Below are positions 1-9,371 of a stretch of 24,521 nt of DNA, in pieces. The DNA is taken from assembly GCA_035294305.1 (NCBI GenBank), contig DATGLD010000035.1, positions 1 to 24,521 of the forward strand. Reading direction: 5' to 3'. The stretch is from DASRBN01 sp035294305. GTDB lineage: Bacteria > Chloroflexota > Ktedonobacteria > Ktedonobacterales > Ktedonobacteraceae. Each line of letters opens with the position of its first letter. The stretch's first letter is position 1. The notes under the pieces are model-generated. The model saw nothing but the letters and a program-made list of their open reading frames with translations. It made no database searches and was not told the DNA's origin. Made by a program: the position numbers and the translations under genes.

Positions 1-494
1 GGGGAGGTTGGATTGATCTGCACAACGACGCCGCCCAGGGCTACCAGTGGATATTGCGGCGGTAGCGCCAGCACCATACCGGGTTGTAAGGCGTGACAAT
101 TCTGACCAAGTACAGCATCCAGGGCTTTGACAGTATTCGGATTAGCATCGCTGAAAATCTGGCTTGCATCTGCCATATGCATCTGAACGGTGAGTATCTC
201 ATCGCAGGAATCCCCCGCCTGGACAGTATAGAGGATAGAACCGGGCTGCGGCAGCACCGGGGAAAATGGCGGTAAAGGCGTAGGTGTTGGCGCTGGGGGT
301 GGACCGGAAATCTTGTAGAAATAGTTCGTCAGGGCAGGTAACAGGCGCTGGCCTTGCTTTGTGCCAAATAAAAAAGCAGGGAAAGCGACGATGATTAAAA
401 TAGGCAGCAAAAGCAGTAACCGCCAGGGTATAGCGTGGGCTACCGCGCGCAGATTCTCCCGTGACGTGCTGCGGTGTTGAACACGACCAGCCAT
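1..494 (-). CDS. LysM-domain membrane protein, C-terminus cut off by window edge
   Basis: The frame starts at ATG 494 and runs off the window after 164 codons. A GGGGGAG ribosome binding site lies just upstream of the start. Residues 1-22 are basic, about 24-44 form one hydrophobic membrane segment, and 64-85 are a Pro-rich linker. Residues 88-146 fit a LysM domain: YTVQAGDS at the start, an ANPN turn, and LQPGMVLALPP at the end. LysM domains bind N-acetylglucosamine polymers such as peptidoglycan, so this is probably anchored in the membrane with the LysM part outside. The two cysteines in the LysM part (97 and 133) could form a disulfide. What follows the LysM domain is not visible, so the full function is unknown. 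Confidence 0.75.
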   Translation of the reverse strand, partial: MAGRVQHRSTSRENLRAVAHAIPWRLLLLLPILIIVAFPAFLFGTKQGQRLLPALTNYFYKISGPPPAPTPTPLPPFSPVLPQPGSILYTVQAGDSCDEILTVQMHMADASQIFSDANPNTVKALDAVLGQNCHALQPGMVLALPPQYPLVALGGVVVQINPTS

Positions 495-532
495 AGCTTT
501 CTCCCCCTCATTAATCGTCTCATCCAGAACGT

Positions 533-541
533 ATTATAGCA
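533..541 (-). promoter_or_regulatory. Extended -10 promoter for the LysM gene
   Basis: Read on the minus strand this is TGC followed by a perfect TATAAT, the TGnTATAAT form of an extended -10 box. It sits about 38 bases upstream of the ATG at 494. No good -35 box is seen at 17 bases, which is acceptable for extended -10 promoters. Assigned from pattern only. Confidence 0.5.
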
Positions 542-693
542 AGATGATACGCAAATTACCATCAATACACATGAATACATAAATCTATCAATGGCTATTT
601 TTAGCTATTTAGCTCGTGGAATATACGTTTTATGCTTTTTGCAAGGTATACTTTTTACTAGCGCAAGGTTTCACTTAGGAAGGGGTATCATTC

Positions 694-1080
694 GTGGCAA
701 ATGCACCAAAGGTTCTGATCGTTGACGATAGCGCTACGTCATGTTTATTAATGGCTCGCGCCCTGGCAAATGCCGGGTGCGATGTAATAACTGCATCCGA
801 TGGAAATGAGGGCATGGCCAAGGCTCTCATGGAACGACCCCATTGTGTCATACTCGATGTCGTCCTGCCGGGAGTTAGTGGCTACGGTGTTTGCCGCCAG
901 TTGCGGGCGTTGGACCCGGAACGCAACCTCTCCATCATCATGGTGAGTACCAAGGATACTTCACTTGATCAAAGCTGGGGGCTGCGCCAGGGGGCAGACC
1001 GCTATCTGCCCAAGCCATTTACCGAAGAAACGCTGGTGCAAACTGTGGGAGAGGTGTTGACGGAACATATGTATCGTTAA
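694..1080 (+). CDS. Single-domain response regulator (CheY/PilH-like receiver)
   Basis: The 128-residue protein is one receiver domain with no output domain. The acidic pair is D11/D12, the phosphorylated aspartate is D55 (ILDVVLPG), the switch Ser/Thr is at 85-86 (VST), and the conserved lysine is K107 in LPKPF. The start is GTG at 694, preceded by AGGAAGGGG at a good distance; no upstream ATG fits better. Such stand-alone receivers relay phosphate from a histidine kinase to a motor, pilus or another kinase. No kinase lies in the window, so the partner is unknown. The 200-base upstream region is AT-rich and contains TATACT near 647-652 as a possible -10 box. Confidence 0.9.
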   Translation: MANAPKVLIVDDSATSCLLMARALANAGCDVITASDGNEGMAKALMERPHCVILDVVLPGVSGYGVCRQLRALDPERNLSIIMVSTKDTSLDQSWGLRQGADRYLPKPFTEETLVQTVGEVLTEHMYR

Positions 1081-1089
1081 TAGATTGCG

Positions 1090-1123
1090 GACAAGGGAGC
1101 TAGTACAGATTGCCTCCCTTGTC
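1090..1123 (+). terminator. Hairpin after the response regulator
   Basis: Perfect 10-bp arms GACAAGGGAG and CTCCCTTGTC enclose a 14-base loop, beginning 10 bases after the stop codon. There is no T-run after the stem, so it is a weak candidate for intrinsic termination; it could instead stabilise the mRNA end. Confidence 0.4.
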
Positions 1124-1196
1124 TCAGCCAGCCTCATTCATCAATTGCTGATAGTGCATTTCACTTAACCACAACAAGGGGAACGTATCTTCCTCC

Positions 1197-1496
1197 GTGT
1201 TTCCACTGATGCATAACCTCACTCCACAGGCGGCCCCCGCGCTCTATCGTGATGCCTCTCCACTTTTCGATGTAACGCCACACAGCGCCCCTATGCTTAT
1301 CGTCCAGGGAACCAGCGATACGATTGTGCCTCCGAGTCAATCTCTTGCCCTGCAACAGAAGTTGCAAGCCGCACGTGTTCTCGTGCAGTATATCAGCTAC
1401 AAAGGAGAACACGGCCTCATTGGACTCGATCAGCAGCAGAAAGATACGATCCAGGCGCAGGTTGTGGCGTTCTTGAATGCGCAGGAACACCCTTGA
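1197..1496 (+). pseudogene. C-terminal remnant of an alpha/beta hydrolase (esterase/BD-FAE type)
   Basis: The 99 residues match only the last third of an alpha/beta hydrolase: ASPL, then PMLIVQGTSDTIVPPSQS carrying the catalytic Asp, then KGEHGL carrying the catalytic His. The N-terminal part with the oxyanion HGGG and the nucleophile GxSxG is missing. The frame is open upstream only to a stop at 1152, and no hydrolase sequence is seen there. The apparent start is a GTG with no ribosome binding site. It is best read as a decayed gene, truncated before the response regulator's 3' end. A small functional protein is unlikely because the nucleophile is absent. Confidence 0.65.
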
Positions 1497-1500
1497 CACT

Positions 1501-1574
1501 TTTTGCGCTCATCCACAAAGGGCCTGCCGGTGAAATTCAAGCAACCGGCAGGCCCTTTGTGGATGAGCGCAAAA
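1501..1574. terminator. Bidirectional terminator: 31-bp perfect inverted repeat
   Basis: Arms at 1501-1531 and 1544-1574 are exact reverse complements over 31 bp and enclose a 12-base loop. The outer ends are TTTT on the left and AAAA on the right, so each strand reads a GC-rich stem ending in T residues. It lies exactly between the stop of the hydrolase remnant (1496) and the stop of acs (1579), which converge here. This fits a two-way intrinsic terminator, although the arms are much longer than usual. Confidence 0.8.
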
Positions 1575-1578
1575 TCAG

Positions 1579-3696
<2,118 letters not shown>

Positions 3697-3719
3697 GACT
3701 TGATTTCCTCCTACATAGT

Positions 3720-3748
3720 AAAATACTATCTTCCACGACTCTTGTGAA
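3720..3748 (-). promoter_or_regulatory. Candidate acs promoter
   Basis: On the minus strand TTCACA (3743-3748) is separated by exactly 17 bases from TATTTT (3720-3725). Transcription would start near 3713, just ahead of the AGGAGG site, which supports ATG 3696 as the acs start. Match to the sigma-70-type consensus is fair, not perfect. Confidence 0.4.
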
Positions 3749-3837
3749 CCTTGTGATAATAATTCCAGTTGCAAGAATGCTATGGTGACATCGTTCTTAT
3801 CCTTTCTCCCTGGTTGTACCCAGAATGCAGGAATACA

Positions 3838-3884
3838 TGAAAGGTTTCAATCCTCGCCGGGCAGCTAAGGCATTTAACCTTTCA
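3838..3884. repeat. 9-bp inverted repeat upstream of acs
   Basis: TGAAAGGTT (3838-3846) pairs with AACCTTTCA (3876-3884) around a 29-base loop that contains further GC-rich complementarity. It is about 140 bases upstream of the acs start. It could be an operator or an upstream RNA structure; no known riboswitch class is recognised. Confidence 0.35.
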
Positions 3885-4342
3885 GGAAATCATTATGTAC
3901 TTCTTGTTTCAATCTCAGTTTCAATCTCAACCGAGAAGCCTGGCCTTTTTAGACTGATATGACTCACAAGAGCCTGTGTTGAGCGTGGATGGTAGGGATC
4001 GAGTATCAGACGAAAGCATGGTAGCACACCTTTCCGCCACAATTTGAGAGCTTTCCTCTCTCGACTTCGACGTCGCTGTATGCTGGTTTCGTGCGAAAAA
4101 AAGAGATCGACATAGGATACTTCCGGCGTGTACAAGATGGACGCGTCTCTTTTCCTGCTGAAATACTACCATAACCAGAGGCTATTTACAAGGGACAAGG
4201 CTCTAGAGGGTCACTCATGCAGGCAAAAAACAGGAATCATCTTGAACTTGAGGAACAAGCAATGAGACGAGTACGACCACTAAACAATGGTTTAATCACC
4301 ACAATGTCCAACTTCCAGCTTCGTGTCATAAACAATGAAATG

Positions 4343-4366
4343 AGGGCGACCGCAAGGGTACGCCCT
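4343..4366 (+). repeat. Dispersed palindromic repeat, copy 1
   Basis: AGGGCGACCGCAAGGGTACGCCCT form: short complementary ends AGGGCG and CGCCCT around a conserved ACCNCAAGGGT core. Related copies occur at 8343, 10893, 13301-13445 (two, inverted) and 20439. This copy lies downstream of the SnoaL-like gene. Confidence 0.6.
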
Positions 4367-4421
4367 TCACAAAGGGACTCGTCAATATTCGGGGCGCTCG
4401 TGAATAAAGTTCAGACTTTGA

Positions 4422-4862
4422 CTATGCCTGCGAAGGAAGTGGCACACCGATCTGTTGCAAGACACCTGGAACGCCACCACCAGGTACATTATCCGAGGAT
4501 AAACTAGCAATCTTATCACCGTGGAATGTGAACTCCAGATGCTCTTCGGGTAAAGAAACCCTTTTGTTGGTAGCCGGAACGGGTGGCAGCCCTGGAACCA
4601 GCAGATCCCTGGTATGCGTGCCGGTAATGTGTACTGTTGCTAATACTTTGTCGCCCTGCTCCTCCAGAGAACCCAGGTTGAATGACCAGTCAGGGAAAGC
4701 GTTCATAAATGCGCTCTGGATGGCAATGAATTCATTTTTTCCGACCGGTTGTGGTGTTGGGCCACTGAGTGTGAAATCATCCGACAGGTATGTGGCTACT
4801 TTGTCCCAATCGCGCGCTTCCATAGCCTCGGAAAAGGCCTCGACGGTCTGTGTTTTGCTCAT
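4422..4862 (-). CDS. SnoaL-like NTF2-fold protein
   Basis: The 146-residue protein has the SnoaL/ester-cyclase-like pattern: an N-terminal helix EAFSEAMEARDWDKVATYLSDDF, then PVGKNEFIAIQSAFMNAFPDWSF, then VHITGTHTRDLLVPGLPP with the H-x-G-x-H motif seen in polyketide-cyclase-like members, ending in beta strands. AAGGAG lies 10 bases upstream of ATG 4862. Family members are small cone-shaped proteins that act as cyclases, isomerases or hydrolases, or have no known activity; the substrate cannot be read from sequence. It follows the carbamoyltransferase gene by 164 bases on the same strand, so it could be a last gene of that operon or an independent unit. Confidence 0.82.
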   Translation of the reverse strand: MSKTQTVEAFSEAMEARDWDKVATYLSDDFTLSGPTPQPVGKNEFIAIQSAFMNAFPDWSFNLGSLEEQGDKVLATVHITGTHTRDLLVPGLPPVPATNKRVSLPEEHLEFTFHGDKIASLSSDNVPGGGVPGVLQQIGVPLPSQA

Positions 4863-4918
4863 ATTGTTGTACTCCTTCTCTCGTTTTCTATATCTTTTGG
4901 AAAGGAGCTATGGGTACA

Positions 4919-4930
4919 CACAGGCCTGTG
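4919..4930. promoter_or_regulatory. 12-bp perfect palindrome upstream of the SnoaL-like gene
   Basis: CACAGGCCTGTG is fully self-complementary and lies 57 bases upstream of the SnoaL-like start. Its position fits an operator for a dimeric regulator, but no regulator is encoded nearby and it may be chance. Confidence 0.25.
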
Positions 4931-5026
4931 GACACCATAACTCTCCCGGCAGAAAGAGCCGGTTTACTCTACAAACTCCTCTTTCTGCTGAGAGAGTACG
5001 TAAAGGTTTTCAAGATAGATCAATCT

Positions 5027-6010
5027 TTATCTTCCGCCCATCGTCAGGGCCATAATCGCGTTCTGGGCGTGCATGCGGTTTTCCGCCTGGTCGTAGACGA
5101 CGGACTGCGGGCCGTCGATTACGGTATCCGTGACCTCGACACCCCGGTCTGCCGGCAGGCAGTGCATGTAGATGGCATCCTCTTTCGCCAGGGACATGCG
5201 CCGCTCGTCGCAAATCCAGCTTTCGTAGCGACGAATCGTATCGGTGAGCTTCGATGGGTCTTTTACCGCTACGAGCGGCCCCCAACTCTTGGGATAGACA
5301 ACATCTGCCCCCACAAAAGCCTCATCCATGTCGTGGACGACTTTGAAACTCCCGCCGGTCTTGCGCGCATTGGAAGCCGCATTATCCAGGATTTCCGGCA
5401 TCAGTTCAAATTCGGGTGGATGGGCCAGCGTGACATCGGCTCCGAACTGTGTGAAGAGCTCGATGACCGACTGCGGCAATGACAGCGGCTTGGTATAGGA
5501 CTTGGCATAGGCCCAGGACATGACGACTTTTTTGCCGCGCAGGTCGCCCTTCTTTTCGATCACAGTCATCAGGTCGGCCATGGCCTGGCAGGGATGGTAG
5601 ATATCGCATTGCATGTTGATGACAGGCACGCTGGCGTATTCCGCAACATCGCGCAGGTATTTGTTGCCCTCGCCCCAGTCGCAGTGCCGGATGGCGATGC
5701 CGTGTCCGTAGGCGGAGAGTATCTTGCCGATCTCCTTTGGCGTATCTCCGTGCGAAATCTGCATCTTATCAGGTTCCAGGAAAATAGCATGGCCACCCAG
5801 GCGCGTCATTCCGGCCTCAAACGAGTTGCGCGTGCGCGTCGAGGAAAAGAAGAAGAGCATAAAGAGCGTTTTGTCTTCCAGCAAGCGCGTTGGCAGGTCA
5901 AGTCCCCATTTCATTTTGAGGTCGAAGGCGAGCTGCAGCACGGTCTCCAATTCTTCTCGCGTCCATTCCTGCGTACTGATAAAATCATGTCCACGTAAAT
6001 TGGTTTTCAT
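5027..6010 (-). CDS. ygeW: YgeW-like carbamoyltransferase (aspartate/ornithine carbamoyltransferase superfamily)
   Basis: The 327-residue protein has the carbamoyl-phosphate loop STRTR (57-61), the HPCQ motif that binds the carbamoyl group, and MHCLPADRG near the C-terminus. The second-substrate loop reads YPKSWGP, not the SMG-type motif of ornithine carbamoyltransferases. YPKSW, QCDIYHPCQAMADL and SWAYAKSYTKPLSLPQ closely resemble E. coli YgeW, whose physiological substrate is unsettled. It is about 70 residues shorter than YgeW and its C-terminus (QAENRMHAQNA) is like ordinary ornithine enzymes. I chose ATG 6010 (AAGGA upstream) over TTG 6019. It directly follows carbamate kinase (26-base gap), suggesting phosphorolysis of a ureido compound to carbamoyl phosphate rather than arginine synthesis. 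N-acetylornithine-type activity is an alternative. Confidence 0.78.
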   Translation of the reverse strand: MKTNLRGHDFISTQEWTREELETVLQLAFDLKMKWGLDLPTRLLEDKTLFMLFFFSSTRTRNSFEAGMTRLGGHAIFLEPDKMQISHGDTPKEIGKILSAYGHGIAIRHCDWGEGNKYLRDVAEYASVPVINMQCDIYHPCQAMADLMTVIEKKGDLRGKKVVMSWAYAKSYTKPLSLPQSVIELFTQFGADVTLAHPPEFELMPEILDNAASNARKTGGSFKVVHDMDEAFVGADVVYPKSWGPLVAVKDPSKLTDTIRRYESWICDERRMSLAKEDAIYMHCLPADRGVEVTDTVIDGPQSVVYDQAENRMHAQNAIMALTMGGR

Positions 6011-6036
6011 TGTATTCAATCCTTTCTATAGAGTTT

Positions 6037-6990
6037 TTACGATGCTTCATCAGGCACAATCCAGGTTCCCGTCTGGCCTGCCAGGGCTTTGCCGATGGTT
6101 TCGGGCATAGTTATCAAGGCGGCCTTTCCGCCTTGTTCAAGATAGTTGATGCAGGCCTGCACTTTCGGTCCCATGCTACCTTTTGCGAAGTGGCCCTGTT
6201 CGTAGTAACGCCTGGCCTCGCTCAATGTAATACGGTCGAGGTCGCGTTGATCGGGCTTCTTGTAGTTCAAAGCCACCTTTTCTACTGCCGTCGAGATGAG
6301 GAAGAGGTCGGCATGTAGTACTTGAGCCAGCAAGCTGGAAGCCAGGTCTTTGTCAATTACCGCCTCTACGCCGGAGAGCCTGCCCTCGCTATCCGCAACG
6401 ACCGGAATGCCACCGCCACCCACGGCCACTACAATCACTCCGTTCTTAAGTAGCAAATCTATGACATCGCGTTCGATAATAGCCCGCGGAAGAGGAGATG
6501 ATACAACGCGTCTCCAACCGCGCCCGGCATCTTCAACCATCTTCCAGCCCTCGCGCTCCATTTTGACACGCGCCTCCTCTTCCTTGTAGAAAGAGCCGAT
6601 GGGTTTGCTGGGATTGTGCATGGCCGGATCGTTTTTATCGACCAGCACCTGTGTCACGATGGTTACGCACTGGCGGGAAATGTCCCTGCGCAAAAATTCA
6701 TTGTGCAGCGCCTGCTGGATCATGTAGCCAATGGCCCCCTGCGTATCGGCTCCGCACGAATCGAGCGGGACAGTATGCAGCACATGATGGGAGAGTTCAG
6801 AGCGCAGCAGGATGAATCCAACCTGCGGCCCATTGCCGTGCGTGATGACGACGTTCCAACTCTGCTCGATCATCCCGGCAATGTGTACCGCCGTCTCGCG
6901 CACCGCATCGAACTGATCGGGTACGCTCTTGTGCGCTTCATCCTTGATCAAAGAGTTGCCGCCAATGGCAATCACAGCTAATTTACTCAT
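6037..6990 (-). CDS. arcC: Carbamate kinase
   Basis: Transfers phosphate from carbamoyl phosphate to ADP, giving ATP plus carbamate, which decays to ammonia and CO2. The 317-residue length fits the family. Motifs in order are AIGGNSL at the N-terminus, ITHGNGPQVG, PLDSCGADTQGAIGY, VAVGGGGIPVV, GVEAVIDKDLASSLLA and GSMGPKVQA. ATG 6990 overlaps the TGA of the upstream ygeY-like gene in an ATGA arrangement, and GGAGG lies inside the end of that gene, so the two are translationally coupled. The frame is open further upstream but only within the ygeY-like gene. Next to a carbamoyltransferase and YgeY it corresponds to E. coli YqeA in the catabolic cluster rather than to the arginine deiminase pathway, because no arcA is present. 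Confidence 0.93.
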   Translation of the reverse strand: MSKLAVIAIGGNSLIKDEAHKSVPDQFDAVRETAVHIAGMIEQSWNVVITHGNGPQVGFILLRSELSHHVLHTVPLDSCGADTQGAIGYMIQQALHNEFLRRDISRQCVTIVTQVLVDKNDPAMHNPSKPIGSFYKEEEARVKMEREGWKMVEDAGRGWRRVVSSPLPRAIIERDVIDLLLKNGVIVVAVGGGGIPVVADSEGRLSGVEAVIDKDLASSLLAQVLHADLFLISTAVEKVALNYKKPDQRDLDRITLSEARRYYEQGHFAKGSMGPKVQACINYLEQGGKAALITMPETIGKALAGQTGTWIVPDEAS

Positions 6991-8192
6991 AGGGCCTCCA
7001 GGAATAACGGCAGCATGGCGTAGAAGTCGGCGCACTGGGCAACCTCGTTGGCCGGCACCTGGTCGAGCGTGGTGTGCGCCCAGTGTTCTTCGCCGGGGCC
7101 GAAACCAATCGACGGAATGCCGGCCTTGCCCATCCAGTACGTTGCGTTGGTCGAAAAGACCCACTTGCCGGTCTTCGCGGGACGTCCATAGCAACTTTCA
7201 AAGGTCGCTTTGCCGGCCTGCACGTAAGGATGATCTTCGGCTAGCGCCCAGGCCGGGAAGATTTTTTCGACGGGGAAAACAAAACCGGTATAGCTCGGCA
7301 CCTCGTACATGGGTACGACGATTTCAGCAAGATGCGCGTTGGGCAGGGCGCGCAGCTCATTCAACACCACTTCCTTTGTTTCAGCCGGGTGCATGCGCCG
7401 GTCGATGTAGAGGTCGCACTGGTCAGGCACGGCATTGAGCGAGGCGGTGCGCGTGCTGATATTGGTCACAGTGATTGAGCCGGGGCCGAGGAACGGATCA
7501 GGGCGAGTCTTGAGTTCCTCGTTCAGTCGCTCCACGCCCCGAATAAAGGGAATGGCCTTGTAGAGCGCATTATCGCCGCGTTCCGGCGCGCTGGCATGGC
7601 AGCTGCGGCCCTTGAAGGTGACGCTGATCTCGGTGCGCCCGCGATGGCCGCGATAAATCTCCATGTTGGTCGATTCGCCGATCACGACAAAATCGGGACG
7701 AATGCCCTCGTGATCAACCAGGGCATTGCCGGAGATGCCATCGCACCACTCTTCCATATTACCGAAATAATACAGTGTCCAGCCTTTGGCCAGGCCCAAC
7801 TTCTTCAGCGTTGCCAGGGCATAGATCATGGGCGGAGTGGAGCATTTCTCATCGCCCGCGCCGAGGCCATAAATAATGCCGTTTTCGTATTTGCCCTGAA
7901 ATGGATCCCATTGCCACTGCGTCGGATCGGCAATGCTGACTGTGTCGATATGGCTATCGTAAAGCAGCACGCGAGGGCCATTGCCGATTCGCCCCAGGAT
8001 ATTGCCCATCGAGTCGCGGCGCACCTCATCGAAGCCGAGATCGGCCATACGCGCGCCAATGGAATCTCCAACCGGGCCAATCTGGCTATCAAAACTGGGT
8101 ATAGCAATAATATCACGCAAGAACTGGATCATTGTATCGTGATATTGTGCCAGTTCTTGCTGGACGACAATCTGAGTTTCACGTAAATTCAT
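6987..8192 (-). CDS. ygeY: YgeY-type M20 metallohydrolase
   Basis: The 401-residue protein matches YgeY in length and layout. The M20 metal ligands are visible: H81-x-D83 (YDSHIDT), D114 in GAGDEKCS, the E147/E148 pair (NMEEWCDG), and a late His in GEEHWAHT. The central lid domain begins near GHRGRTEISVTFKGRSCHAS. M20 enzymes hydrolyse amide bonds of N-acyl or N-carbamoyl amino acids; YgeY itself is tied to urate breakdown and was once called selenium-metabolism linked. ATG 8192 has AGGAGG upstream; the frame continues to 8252 but those residues are unlike the family. It is coupled by a 4-base overlap to carbamate kinase downstream. A peptidase or deacetylase role cannot be excluded. Confidence 0.87.
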   Translation of the reverse strand: MNLRETQIVVQQELAQYHDTMIQFLRDIIAIPSFDSQIGPVGDSIGARMADLGFDEVRRDSMGNILGRIGNGPRVLLYDSHIDTVSIADPTQWQWDPFQGKYENGIIYGLGAGDEKCSTPPMIYALATLKKLGLAKGWTLYYFGNMEEWCDGISGNALVDHEGIRPDFVVIGESTNMEIYRGHRGRTEISVTFKGRSCHASAPERGDNALYKAIPFIRGVERLNEELKTRPDPFLGPGSITVTNISTRTASLNAVPDQCDLYIDRRMHPAETKEVVLNELRALPNAHLAEIVVPMYEVPSYTGFVFPVEKIFPAWALAEDHPYVQAGKATFESCYGRPAKTGKWVFSTNATYWMGKAGIPSIGFGPGEEHWAHTTLDQVPANEVAQCADFYAMLPLFLEAL

Positions 8193-8246
8193 TCTTATCA
8201 ATTCCTCCTGATTTTGTTGAATCATTGCCCTGGCAGCTCCCAGGCG

Positions 8247-8312
8247 TGTCATTCTGAGCGCAGCGAAGAATCTGTGCTGGCACGCGGATTCTTCGCTGCG
8301 CTCAGAATGACA
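8247..8312. repeat. 26-bp perfect inverted repeat between MBL and ygeY-like genes
   Basis: Arms 8247-8272 (starting TGTCATTCTGAGCGCAGCG) and 8287-8312 are exact reverse complements around a 14-base loop. The arm resembles the TCATTCTGAGCG-AGCGAAGAATC repeat common in Chloroflexota genomes. It sits in the 168-base gap between two genes of the cluster and could act as a processing or partial termination site. No T-run follows. Confidence 0.7.
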
Positions 8313-8342
8313 GGCCCAGGGCTACAAAAATCTACCGATGTA

Positions 8343-8366
8343 AGACCACAAGGGCCACACCTACGA
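8343..8366 (+). repeat. Dispersed palindromic repeat, divergent copy 2
   Basis: The stretch has the conserved GACCACAAGGG core followed by CCACACCTAC. It overlaps the stop codon of the MBL-fold gene: the TAG at 8361-8363 is formed by the repeat's CTAC end. Confidence 0.45.
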
Positions 8367-9329
8367 GCGAGATAAGCGGTCGTAGAGAAATTCCATATTC
8401 CACGAAAACACTTCGCAAGATCCCCAGGTATCAAATGGAGCCGGCATTGCGGTCTTTTTCGCCTCCTCTAAAGGCTTGTCAGCTTCGTGAAGCTCCTTGC
8501 TCAATTGCACAATGGTCGTGATGTATTGTTGTAAGAGCGAGATATCTTCTCGCGTACCTACCGGCCCATGTCCGGGAACAAAAATATCAATAGCCAGTTC
8601 CTTCACACGGTCAAGAATGGGTAACCATTCCTCTGGATGGCCATCACCCATCCAGGGATGATTTTTTACGAAAAGTAGGTCACCCATAAAAGCAAGTCGC
8701 TCTCCTGGCAAATAGAGGAAGGCATCGCTATCTGTATGACCCCCTCCGTAGGTAAGCAGTTCGATCGTTCGCCGCGAGCCGTACAGCACCAGCTTTTGCT
8801 CAAAGGTCAGATTTGGTAGCACAATTTCCATTGTCGGTACTGCGGATAGGTATTCACGGTTTGTGGCCAGGCTTAGCTCAAGCTGTTTGCGCTTTTCCAC
8901 ATTTTGCTCCTGTACGATCTGCTCCTCCAGGGATTTCAGGACCGCCTGTCCTCCCGCTATATCCGATTTATTCTCGGCCAGATTCTCAACAACCCGTGTC
9001 CCGATCAATTCTCGCGTTCTAGACGTAGCAATGATATCCGCTTCTTTTGAGAAAACCTGATTACCATGTACGTGATCTTCATGCATGTGACTGTTGATAA
9101 CGTAGCGAACAGGCTTATCAAGCAATTGTTCAGCGGCGAGGCGCAGGTCTTCAGCGGCCTGGGGTGTGAAGAATGTATCGAAGATAAGGATACAATCTCC
9201 GAGATCAATGATTCCGGCATTGCTCATTGAGCCGGTACCATCGATAGAAATAGCCGCATAAATACCATCTTTGAGTTGCTGAAGCTGGAAATGTTTTGCT
9301 ATTGGCGAAGGTTTTTTGGTTGTTTCCAA
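8361..9329 (-). CDS. MBL-fold metallo-hydrolase
   Basis: The 322-residue protein has the complete metallo-beta-lactamase metal set: HMHEDH (H81, H83, D85, H86), H198 in GGGHTDSD, D217 in MGDLLF, and H254 in VPGHGPVG. It should bind two metals. An alpha-helical, probably coiled-coil, insertion spans about 116-160. No signal peptide is seen, so it is cytoplasmic. The start is TTG at 9329: AGGAG lies 7 bases upstream and no in-frame ATG precedes HMHEDH at a sensible place. The substrate is not evident. Its place between ssnA and the ygeY-like gene suggests it hydrolyses an intermediate of that pathway, perhaps a cyclic amide, which is inference. A 42-base gap separates it from ssnA. Confidence 0.85.
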   Translation of the reverse strand: METTKKPSPIAKHFQLQQLKDGIYAAISIDGTGSMSNAGIIDLGDCILIFDTFFTPQAAEDLRLAAEQLLDKPVRYVINSHMHEDHVHGNQVFSKEADIIATSRTRELIGTRVVENLAENKSDIAGGQAVLKSLEEQIVQEQNVEKRKQLELSLATNREYLSAVPTMEIVLPNLTFEQKLVLYGSRRTIELLTYGGGHTDSDAFLYLPGERLAFMGDLLFVKNHPWMGDGHPEEWLPILDRVKELAIDIFVPGHGPVGTREDISLLQQYITTIVQLSKELHEADKPLEEAKKTAMPAPFDTWGSCEVFSWNMEFLYDRLSRS

Positions 9330-9371
9330 GTCATTACTCCTATCAATTTACTATCATAGTTGGAGAAGGGA

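Larger units (their letters stand above)
3749..4421. other. Gene-poor intergenic stretch
   Basis: I see no convincing gene here. The short open frames lack ribosome binding sites, start at TTG, or run through a dispersed repeat (4343-4366). What can be seen is a stem at 3838-3884, a duplicated TTTCAATCTCA near 3907-3928, and the repeat copy. The stretch may hold the acs leader or decayed sequence. Confidence 0.5.

Noticed and set aside
7..275. Plus-strand short frame at the window start
   Set aside because: It is antisense to the truncated LysM gene.
3844..3930. GTTTCAATC-type motifs (three near copies) resembling a CRISPR repeat end
   Set aside because: Copies are short, two are directly adjacent without a spacer, spacing is irregular, and no cas gene is present.
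3893..4172. Two overlapping minus-strand open frames of about 80 codons
   Set aside because: One starts with TTG, neither has a ribosome binding site, and the composition is not protein-like.
4217..4507. Plus-strand open frame of 96 codons
   Set aside because: It runs through a dispersed repeat and into the 3' end of the SnoaL-like gene, and has no family resemblance.
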